Shown piece by piece: positions 8,352-15,094 of a stretch of DNA of 64,000 bases. Both the position numbers and the translations under genes were made by a program. The stretch covers positions 143,954-207,953 of the forward strand of contig JAAEQB010000109.1 in NCBI GenBank assembly GCA_024231975.1. The letters run 5' to 3'. The notes beneath the pieces are model-generated. The model did not search any database and was not told the DNA's origin. It was given only the letters and a program-made list of their open reading frames with translations. The first letter of the stretch is position 1, and each line of letters begins with the position of its first letter. The stretch is from Allobosea sp. GTDB lineage: Bacteria; Pseudomonadota; Alphaproteobacteria; Rhizobiales; Beijerinckiaceae.

Positions 8352-8389
8352 GGCGTAGTCTGAACAAGGGGGTAACACTGGACTACGCC
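8352..8389. promoter_or_regulatory. perfect 9-bp inverted repeat just before the TPR gene start
   Basis: GGCGTAGTC (8352-8360) and GACTACGCC (8381-8389) are perfect inverted copies 20 bases apart. The second copy ends 3 bases before the ATG at 8393, and the loop holds AAGGGGGT, the best ribosome-binding candidate. It may be an operator or an RNA hairpin that limits translation. Confidence 0.5.
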
Positions 8390-8392
8390 CCA

Positions 8393-10174
8393 ATGATTGA
8401 AGGCGTTGCCGGTCGGGACGGGAGCGAGCCTATCGCGCCGGAGGATATCCGCGCGCAGCTCGACCGCGTCCTCGCATCCGATATCTTCCGCAGCGCGCCA
8501 CAGTTGACCGCCTTCCTGAGTTATGTCGTCGAGCAGGCGCTTGCCGGCCGCGCCGGCGAGCTCAAGGGCTACACCATCGCGGTCGAGGCGTTCGGGCGGC
8601 CGGCCGAGTTCGATCCGCAATCGGACCCGATCGTGCGCGTCGAGGCCGGTCGTCTGCGCAAGGCGCTCAATCTCTATTTCGCCGCAGACGGCGTGCGCGA
8701 TCCCCTGCGGATCACGATCCCTGTTGGCGCCTATGTGCCGAGCTTCACGCGGTGCGGTTCCCCGGGACAGGAGCCGGCCGCCCTAGCCGTCGAGCCTGCC
8801 CTGCCTGCGCCCGCCGCTGTGAAGCGAGGGCGTATCTGGGCCTATGCGGCACTCGCGCTGGTTCTGACCGGCGTGGCTGCGTTCATGGCTTGGCATCTGG
8901 GCGGCGCTGCGCCGGAGCCGAGCGTGGCCGTGTCGAGCGGAGACCTGCAGACGCCGCGGCCTGCTACCTCCAGCGTGCCCGAGCAGCCCGCCTTGGTGCA
9001 GCCCGCCGAGCCGGTCGCGGCGCCGGCCAGTTTGCCCGTGGTTGCCGTCGTGATCGCCGGCGACATCGTCGACCCCGCCGTCGAGGATGCGGCGCGGCTG
9101 TTCATGCGCCATCTCGTCGACACCATGGCTCGTTTCGACGACCTGCTCGTGGTCAAGTCGCCGGGTACGGCGCTGCGGCCGGAGGAGGGAGCCGACTATG
9201 TCCTGAGCCTCAACACGTCGCGGGCCGGCGACAAGGTCGAAGGTTTCGTGCGGCTGAGTGCGGCGAAGGACGGGCGCGTGGTCTGGACCACCTCCGGCGC
9301 GCGGAGTCTCGCGGCCGTGAGCGACGGCACCGAACTGCGCCAGTTGGCGCAGAGCGTGGCGATCCGGCTGGCCCAGCCCTTCGGCATCCTGCATGCCGAT
9401 TTCAGGCTCGCGACGCTGCCGGCCGGCATCGCCTGCATCTATCAGGCGCTCAACTTCCGCCGGCATATGAAGGCGGACGACCATCTTGCCGCGCGCAACT
9501 GCCTCGATGCGCTGGTCGCGCGCGATCCCGACTTCCATCCGGCCTGGTCGCATCTGGCGCTACTGACCGCGGACGAATACGCCTCCGGCCTGAACGCCCG
9601 GTCCGGCTCGCCGCTCGACCGGGCCCTGGCTGCAGCTGTCACCGCGGTGCGGCTCGCCCCGGCGAGCGCGCGGGCGCATCAGGCGATGATGGAGGCGCAG
9701 TTCCTGCGCGGCATGACCGAGGAAGCGCTGAAATCCGGCCGGGAAGCTCTGACGCGCAACCCCTACGATCCCGACATCATGGCCGATCTCGGGGCGCGCT
9801 ACGTCCAGCTCGACCGCGCGGCCGAAGGGCTGCCCTTGCTCGAGCGCGCTGTCGCGCTGAGCAATGGCCGCCCCTCCTGGTATGATGTCTTTCTCTATTT
9901 CGCGGCCTATCTGACCGGCGCGAACAAGCTCGCGGAGAACCAGGCCTCCCTGATCAGGGGCGAGGAGACCCCGCTCGCGCTGGTCGCGCGGGCCGTGGCG
10001 AGCGCGGCCGCCGACGACCGGGACGGGCTGGAGGAAGCCCTGCGGATGCTGGGCCAGGCCGAGCCGCTCTTTGCCCTCGATGCCCGGCTCTTCCTGACCC
10101 GCAAAGGGTTCTCCTCGCCGGTCATCGACCGCATCCTGGCCGCGATCGCCCAGGCGGGGCTGCAGCCGCGCTAG
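8393..10174 (+). CDS. membrane-anchored TPR protein with conserved N-terminal domain
   Basis: A protein of about 593 residues. Residues 15-110 carry a conserved block (RVLASDIFRSAPQLTAFLSY, ELKGYTIAVEAFGRP, DPIVRVEAGRLRKAL). This block heads many TPR or cyclase-like proteins of rhizobia; its function is not established. One transmembrane segment lies near 147-167 (IWAYAALALVLTGVAAFMAW). A Pro/Ala linker follows, then a region that resembles TolB/FlgO-type N-terminal domains (about 220-335), then TPR-like helices with the NPYDPDIMADLGARY pattern. The cytoplasmic N-domain plus exported TPRs suggest a signalling or scaffolding role, which is inference. The ATG at 8393 is chosen because conservation begins soon after it; a GTG at 8333 would add 20 residues. 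Confidence 0.75.
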   Translation: MIEGVAGRDGSEPIAPEDIRAQLDRVLASDIFRSAPQLTAFLSYVVEQALAGRAGELKGYTIAVEAFGRPAEFDPQSDPIVRVEAGRLRKALNLYFAADGVRDPLRITIPVGAYVPSFTRCGSPGQEPAALAVEPALPAPAAVKRGRIWAYAALALVLTGVAAFMAWHLGGAAPEPSVAVSSGDLQTPRPATSSVPEQPALVQPAEPVAAPASLPVVAVVIAGDIVDPAVEDAARLFMRHLVDTMARFDDLLVVKSPGTALRPEEGADYVLSLNTSRAGDKVEGFVRLSAAKDGRVVWTTSGARSLAAVSDGTELRQLAQSVAIRLAQPFGILHADFRLATLPAGIACIYQALNFRRHMKADDHLAARNCLDALVARDPDFHPAWSHLALLTADEYASGLNARSGSPLDRALAAAVTAVRLAPASARAHQAMMEAQFLRGMTEEALKSGREALTRNPYDPDIMADLGARYVQLDRAAEGLPLLERAVALSNGRPSWYDVFLYFAAYLTGANKLAENQASLIRGEETPLALVARAVASAAADDRDGLEEALRMLGQAEPLFALDARLFLTRKGFSSPVIDRILAAIAQAGLQPR

Positions 10175-10319
10175 GGCTGCAACCGCGCCCTCCGGCATGG
10201 CGCTGTCGCGCAATCCGTCGATAGGCCTCGCAGTCGCTGAATCTGGCCGCTATCCTATGCCGGTCGCAGCTGATTCGTAGCGTTGCGTTGCCCCTCAACC
10301 TCTTGCGCGATTTCAGCCC

Positions 10320-11771
10320 TTGGCTCGCATCCGCCTCAGCGCTCTCTCTCCGGCCGCCAGCGGCGTCGTCGGCTTTTCGCTGGGCGCCGCCGCGATCCTG
10401 CTCCTGCCGGGCAATCTCGCCAATGCGCTGGGCCTGCTGAGTGCCGGGCTCGGTCTCGCTGGAGCGGCAGCCTTGGCGCGGCGCAATACCACGCGTGAGC
10501 GCGAACAGCTGCTCGCGGCGATCGGCGAGGTCAAGGTCCGCCTCGCCACCAACGCCATTCGCGTCGATTCAATGGCCAAGCGCCTCGACCAAATGCCGAT
10601 GGGTGAGGCCGACGCCGCGCCGGCCAAGGCGATGCTCCACGAACTCACGGCCGAAGTCGGCCTGCTCGGCGATCTCCTGCAGCAGGTTGCGACGACCCTG
10701 GGCGAACATGACGACCAGCTCAGCCGGATCGAGGGCCGGCTCGCCAATCCGCCGCCGCAGCCCGCCCGGATCGCGGCGCTGGTCCCCGAGCGCGTCGAGC
10801 CTCGCGCTCCGGAACCCTTGATCGCGACCCGGCACGATCCGGCCGAGGCGGCACAGCGCCGTGCCGCCGAGGAGCGCGCGGCCCTGATCAGTGAAGCCCT
10901 GGCGAAAGGGCAGGTCGAGGTCCACCTCCAGCCGATCGTCAGCCTGCCGCAGCGCCGGACGCGGGGATATGAAGCGCTCGTCCGGCTGAGACTCGACGAG
11001 AAGACGCTGCTGCTCCCCTCCGAGTTCCTGACCACGGTCGAGGAACGCGGCTTCGGCCCGACGCTCGATGCGCTCGTCCTGACGCGGGCGCTGGCCATCG
11101 CCCGCCACCTCGGCAGCAAGCCGGGTGAGCTCTTCGTCTCCTGCAATTTCAGTGCGGCGACCTGGGGCTCGTCGCGCGCTCTGGCGGCGCTGTCGCGCAT
11201 CCTGGAAAAATATCACGACCACATCGGCAATCTCGTCATCGAGGTGCCGCAGCGCGTCTTCCGGGCGCTGGAGCCGGCGAGCCTTGGCCTGCTCGGTGCC
11301 ATGTCGGCCAATGGCGTGCGCTTCGCGCTCGACCATGTCGCCGATCTGCGTTTCGATCCGGTCTCGCTGCACGACCGCGGCGTGCGCTTCGTCAAGGCCT
11401 CGGCGGCGCTGCTGCTGGCCGAGGCGCGCGGCGGCAAGCTCGCCGACATCGCGGCGGGCGACATTGCTGTCCAACTCGCCCGCGGCTCGATCCAGCTCGT
11501 CGCCGAGGAGGTCGAGGACGATCCGATGGTCGCCGACATGCTCGATCTCGGCATCGCTTTTGGCCAGGGTATCGTCTTCTCGCCGCCGCGCCCGGTCAGG
11601 CCCGAGGTCTTCGCCGAGCCGCAGCCGGCTGAGGCCGCGCCGGTTCCGAAGCCGGCAGCCGTGATGGCGCCGCCTGTCTCGGCCGAGGTGGTCGAGCACC
11701 CGGCCATGGCGCCGCCGCAGCCGGTGAAGCGCGTGCCCTTCCGCGATATCCTGCGCCGCGCCACCGCCTGA
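10320..11771 (+). CDS. degenerate EAL-domain membrane protein, TipF-like architecture
   Basis: A 483-residue protein. Two close transmembrane helices lie at about 14-52 (GFSLGAAAILLLPGNLANAL, LSAGLGLAGAAALA). A polar helical, probably coiled-coil region covers 55-130, and an EAL-type phosphodiesterase fold about 180-430. Of the catalytic motifs, YEALVRL keeps the Glu and the Asn block reads CNFSAATW. The LxxEIT block reads LVIEVPQ, and the DDFGxGxS loop is replaced by LDHVADLRFD; the Lys in RFVKASA remains. Hydrolysis of cyclic di-GMP is thus unlikely, and binding is possible. This layout matches Caulobacter TipF, a cyclic di-GMP-binding flagellar assembly factor, but no flagellar genes are nearby. 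The TTG start has no clear ribosome site and no ATG lies close downstream. Confidence 0.8.
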   Translation: MARIRLSALSPAASGVVGFSLGAAAILLLPGNLANALGLLSAGLGLAGAAALARRNTTREREQLLAAIGEVKVRLATNAIRVDSMAKRLDQMPMGEADAAPAKAMLHELTAEVGLLGDLLQQVATTLGEHDDQLSRIEGRLANPPPQPARIAALVPERVEPRAPEPLIATRHDPAEAAQRRAAEERAALISEALAKGQVEVHLQPIVSLPQRRTRGYEALVRLRLDEKTLLLPSEFLTTVEERGFGPTLDALVLTRALAIARHLGSKPGELFVSCNFSAATWGSSRALAALSRILEKYHDHIGNLVIEVPQRVFRALEPASLGLLGAMSANGVRFALDHVADLRFDPVSLHDRGVRFVKASAALLLAEARGGKLADIAAGDIAVQLARGSIQLVAEEVEDDPMVADMLDLGIAFGQGIVFSPPRPVRPEVFAEPQPAEAAPVPKPAAVMAPPVSAEVVEHPAMAPPQPVKRVPFRDILRRATA

Positions 11772-11852
11772 TTTACTCCTCAGGGATGAAGCTCTGGCCT
11801 GCACCGGCGAAGCCGCGTAGACAGGCGGCGCCAGTCCGATTGGAGTTTGCCC

Positions 11853-12710
11853 GTGCCGTCATCGACCCGCCTTCTGTCCGGGGTTGCGCCCGTCATCGGC
11901 CAGTATGAGCTCTGCCTCTGCGACATCTGGGGCGTGGTCCATAACGGCGTTGCGCCCTTCGCTGCCGCCTGCAATGCTCTGGCCCGGATGCGCGCGGGTG
12001 GCGTCACCGTGGTGCTGGTCTCGAACGCGCCTCGCCCACGCTCGGAGATCGCCGTTCAGCTCGGCAAGCTTGGCGTACCCGGCGACGCCTTCGACGCGAT
12101 CGTCACCTCCGGCGACGTGGCGCGCGACCTGATTGCCCACCGCGCCGGCGAGCCGCTCTACCATCTCGGCCCGTCCCGCGACCTGCCGCTGATGGCGGGG
12201 CTCGACGCGCCGCGCGTCGGGGCGGCCGAGGCGCATTATGTCGTTTGCACCGGTCTGTTCGACGACGAGACCGAGACGGCCGAGAGCTATGCCGACCAGC
12301 TTGCCGACTTCGCTCGCCGCGGACTGACGTTGATCTGCGCCAATCCCGATCTGGTCGTCGATCGTGGCGGGCGCATCGTGCCCTGCGCGGGCTCGCTCGC
12401 GGTGGCCTATGAGAAGCTCGGCGGCGAGGCGATCTATGCCGGCAAGCCGCATGCGCCGATCTACGATCTCGCCATCCGTATCGGCCAGGAACTGCGCGGC
12501 GAGACGGTCGAGAAGGCGCGCATCCTGGCGATCGGCGATGCGATCCGCACCGACATCGCTGGCGCGGCGCAATATAGCCTTGCCTCGCTGATGTGCGTTG
12601 CCGGCATCCATGCCGGCGAGATGGCGGGCTTGTCGGAGGAAGCGCTGCAGGGCTGGTTCGGCCGGCAGAGCCACCGGCCCGACTACGCCATGCCGCATCT
12701 GGCCTGGTGA
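11853..12710 (+). CDS. HAD-superfamily hydrolase, class IIA (TIGR01459-like)
   Basis: A 285-residue HAD phosphatase of the NagD/UMPH class. The nucleophile motif reads CDIWGVVHNG, motif II is in LVSNAPRP, and the C-terminal motif is ILAIGDAIRTDIAGA with GKPHAPIYDLA before it. The first Asp (nucleophile) and the second acidic position are as expected except that the DxD pair is replaced by Asp-x-Trp, which is normal for this subfamily. Members are usually annotated as phosphatases of unknown substrate. The GTG at 11853 is preferred because TGGAG lies 7 bases upstream; a TTG at 11847 is too close. It converges with the cheY-like gene. Confidence 0.85.
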   Translation: MPSSTRLLSGVAPVIGQYELCLCDIWGVVHNGVAPFAAACNALARMRAGGVTVVLVSNAPRPRSEIAVQLGKLGVPGDAFDAIVTSGDVARDLIAHRAGEPLYHLGPSRDLPLMAGLDAPRVGAAEAHYVVCTGLFDDETETAESYADQLADFARRGLTLICANPDLVVDRGGRIVPCAGSLAVAYEKLGGEAIYAGKPHAPIYDLAIRIGQELRGETVEKARILAIGDAIRTDIAGAAQYSLASLMCVAGIHAGEMAGLSEEALQGWFGRQSHRPDYAMPHLAW

Positions 12711-12732
12711 GGCGAGCGGCGGCGCCGAACAC

Positions 12733-13116
12733 TCAGGCGGCGCAGGCGGCCTCGATCTTCGACTTCAGCGTCTGCGCGTTGAACGGCTTGACGATGTAGT
12801 TGTTCACGCCGGCCTTCTTGGCGGCAATAACGTTCTCGGTCTTCGATTCCGCCGTCACCATGATGAACGGCGTCTCGGAGATCGCGTCCTCGTTGCGGAC
12901 CTGGCGGAGCAGTTCGTAGCCGGTCATCGGCTCCATGTTCCAGTCCGAGATCACCAGCCCGTATTTCTTGTCGCGCATCTTGGCGATCGCGGCATTGCCG
13001 TCGGAGGCATCGTCGACATTCTCGAAGCCGAGCTGCTTCAGGAGGTTGCGGATGATCCGCACCATCGTCTGATAGTCGTCCACCACCAGGATCGGCATTG
13101 ACGGGTCGACAGCCAT
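12733..13116 (-). CDS. CheY-like single-domain response regulator
   Basis: A 127-residue receiver domain with no output domain. The acidic pair is in LVVDDYQTM, the phospho-accepting Asp in GLVISDWNMEPMTG, the Thr/Ser in FIMVTAESK and the Lys in NYIVKPFNA. The SDWNM and MTAES blocks and overall length are those of the CheY clade that acts on flagellar motors. It stands alone, without cheA, cheB or cheR, in a convergent arrangement with the HAD gene. The chemotaxis receptor at 53194 is the only other chemotaxis gene in the window. Confidence 0.9.
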   Translation of the reverse strand: MAVDPSMPILVVDDYQTMVRIIRNLLKQLGFENVDDASDGNAAIAKMRDKKYGLVISDWNMEPMTGYELLRQVRNEDAISETPFIMVTAESKTENVIAAKKAGVNNYIVKPFNAQTLKSKIEAACAA

Positions 13117-13396
13117 GACGGCGCTCCAATCGAGTAGTCAGCAGGGCCCAACGGCGCCAGCGCGGGGCCGCTCTCGCAGAGCAGCGACCTTGGGTCAATT
13201 GTGATAGGCGCTCGGCGTTTCAAAGCCGTTAATCCGGTCGCGCAGTGACCTAGCGGCATACTACCTTTGGCGGACGGGGGAACAAGGCAACAGGCACCAA
13301 AGTTCAATGGTGCGATGCAGCGAATTATGGGACGCTCCTCGCTCGTTTCCGGACGCAGTCGGTCCTTCCCCGTGCTGCAGTTGCGAGAGCTGACCG

Positions 13397-13834
13397 ATGA
13401 TGGCGAGCACGCTCTATCAAGTCCATGCCTTCGAGGATCTGGCCGTCGGCCAGCGCGAAAGCCTGATGCGCACCGTGATGGAGCGCGACATCTCGCTCTT
13501 CGCCGACCTGTCCGGCGATGCCAATCCGATCCATCTCTGCGACCGCTATGCCGCGTCGACCAAGTTCGGCCAGCGCATCGCCCACGGCATGCTGACGGCG
13601 AGCCTGGTCTCGGCCCTGCTCGGCACGCGCCTGCCGGGACCTGGCGCGGTCTATCTCTCGCAGACCCTCAATTTCCTCGCGCCGGTGAAGATCGGCGACG
13701 TCGTCACCGCCCGCGTCGAGGTGGTCGAACTCGTGCCGGAGCGCCGCCGCGCCCGGCTGTTCTGCGAATGTCTGGTCGACGGCAAGGCCGTGCTGGAGGG
13801 CGAGGCCTGGGTGGCGTTGCCGCGGGCGGCATAA
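13397..13834 (+). CDS. MaoC family dehydratase
   Basis: A 145-residue hot-dog fold protein. The hydratase motif is seen in DLSGDANPIHLCDRYA, with the catalytic Asp and His, followed by RIAHGMLTASLVSALLG and YLSQTLNFLAPVKIGD. This set is typical of (R)-specific enoyl-CoA hydratases, the PhaJ type, which convert enoyl-CoA to (R)-3-hydroxyacyl-CoA. The length fits the single-domain form. It reads towards ribF after an 83-bp gap. Which pathway it serves is not evident from its neighbours. Confidence 0.85.
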   Translation: MMASTLYQVHAFEDLAVGQRESLMRTVMERDISLFADLSGDANPIHLCDRYAASTKFGQRIAHGMLTASLVSALLGTRLPGPGAVYLSQTLNFLAPVKIGDVVTARVEVVELVPERRRARLFCECLVDGKAVLEGEAWVALPRAA

Positions 13835-13917
13835 GGCTCAACCTCCCTTGACGCTCCCCGCCGCTTGGGGCCAAACACGGCGGTAGCCGGGGCTTCCCGG
13901 CGTCGACCTTGCGTTCC

Positions 13918-14901
13918 ATGACCTCATCCCCCGAGGCGGCAGGTTTCCGTGCGCCGCCCGCCTTCGTCCTCGAACCCGGCAAGCCGATGCCCGCCGATCT
14001 GCGCGGCCGGGTGCTGGCGCTCGGCAATTTCGACGGCGTCCATCGCGGCCATGCCGAGCTCGCTCGCGTCGCCGGCGAGATGGCGGCGCAGCAGGGGGCG
14101 CAGGCTGCGGCGCTGACCTTCGAGCCCCATCCGCGCACCGTCTTTCGGCCGGACCAGCCTGTGTTCCGGCTGACGCCCGAGCCGATCAAGGTCGCGCTCC
14201 TTGCCGGCCTCGGGCTGAGCCTTAGCTTCGTCGTGCCCTTCGACCGCGCCGTCGCCGGCATCCCCGCCGAGGCCTTCGTCGATGACCTCTTGCTCGGCCA
14301 GCTCGGCGCCGCCGGCCTCGTCTGCGGCTACGACTTCCATTTCGGCAAGGGCCGCACCGGCTCGCCGGAAATGCTGCAGGCCCGCGCCGGCCATGCCGGC
14401 ATCCCCGTCGCCGTGGTGCCGCCCTTCGCCTTCCAGGGCGAGCCGGTTTCCTCGACGCTGGTGCGCACCGCTCTCGAAGCAGGCGATATCGGGCATGCAG
14501 AAGCGCTGCTCGGCCGGCCCTGGTTCGTCCGCGGCGAGATTGCCCATGGCGACAAGCGTGGCCGCGATCTCGGCTATCCCACGGCGAACATGCACCTGGC
14601 GCATGATTGCCGCCTGCGCTTCGGTATCTATGCGGTCCGCATGAAGATCGACGGGGTCTGGCGCGACGGCGTCGCCAGCTTCGGCAGCCGCCCGACCTTC
14701 GACAATGGCGCGCCCAAGCTCGAGACCTTCGTCTTCGATTTCTCCGGCGACCTCTATGGCAAGACGGTCGACGTCGCCTTCGTTGCCTTCCTGCGTGGCG
14801 AGGCGAAATTCGACTCCCTCGACGCGCTGGTCGCCCAGATGGATGCCGACAGCGCCAAGGCGCGCGGCATCCTGGCGGCGACGCCGGCCTTCCTTCCGTG
14901 A
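13918..14901 (+). CDS. ribF: bifunctional riboflavin kinase / FAD synthetase
   Basis: A 327-residue RibF. The N-terminal FMN adenylyltransferase half shows ALGNFDGVHRGHAEL (nucleotidyltransferase HxGH-type site) and TFEPHPRTVF. The C-terminal riboflavin kinase half shows GDKRGRDLGYPTANM and SFGSRPTFDNG. It phosphorylates riboflavin to FMN and adenylates FMN to FAD. The ATG at 13918 is preferred to a TTG 9 bases upstream. The order ribF-ileS-lspA is a widely conserved arrangement in proteobacteria. No FMN riboswitch was seen upstream. Confidence 0.95.
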   Translation: MTSSPEAAGFRAPPAFVLEPGKPMPADLRGRVLALGNFDGVHRGHAELARVAGEMAAQQGAQAAALTFEPHPRTVFRPDQPVFRLTPEPIKVALLAGLGLSLSFVVPFDRAVAGIPAEAFVDDLLLGQLGAAGLVCGYDFHFGKGRTGSPEMLQARAGHAGIPVAVVPPFAFQGEPVSSTLVRTALEAGDIGHAEALLGRPWFVRGEIAHGDKRGRDLGYPTANMHLAHDCRLRFGIYAVRMKIDGVWRDGVASFGSRPTFDNGAPKLETFVFDFSGDLYGKTVDVAFVAFLRGEAKFDSLDALVAQMDADSAKARGILAATPAFLP

Positions 14902-15094
14902 CCGCGCTTTGCTAGAAGCCGGCCATGCCTGCTCCGCACCCCGTTCCGCTTCGGCGAATTACCGGCCCGGCTGCCGCCCTGCGCTGATAGCGCGGGCGCT
15001 TGCGCAGGCCGGGACGACGATCGCTTCCCCGTGACATCTCAGGATGGGCGCCGCACCGAATGCCGAGCCGCCATCCGCACAGCCGAGCCGGATC

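Noticed and set aside
13835..13917. FMN riboswitch before ribF
   Set aside because: The gap is only 83 bases and lacks the conserved RFN element sequence; it is too short for the structure.
14902..15094. T-box leader before ileS
   Set aside because: No T-box sequence or antiterminator hairpin is visible, and such leaders are rare in alphaproteobacteria.
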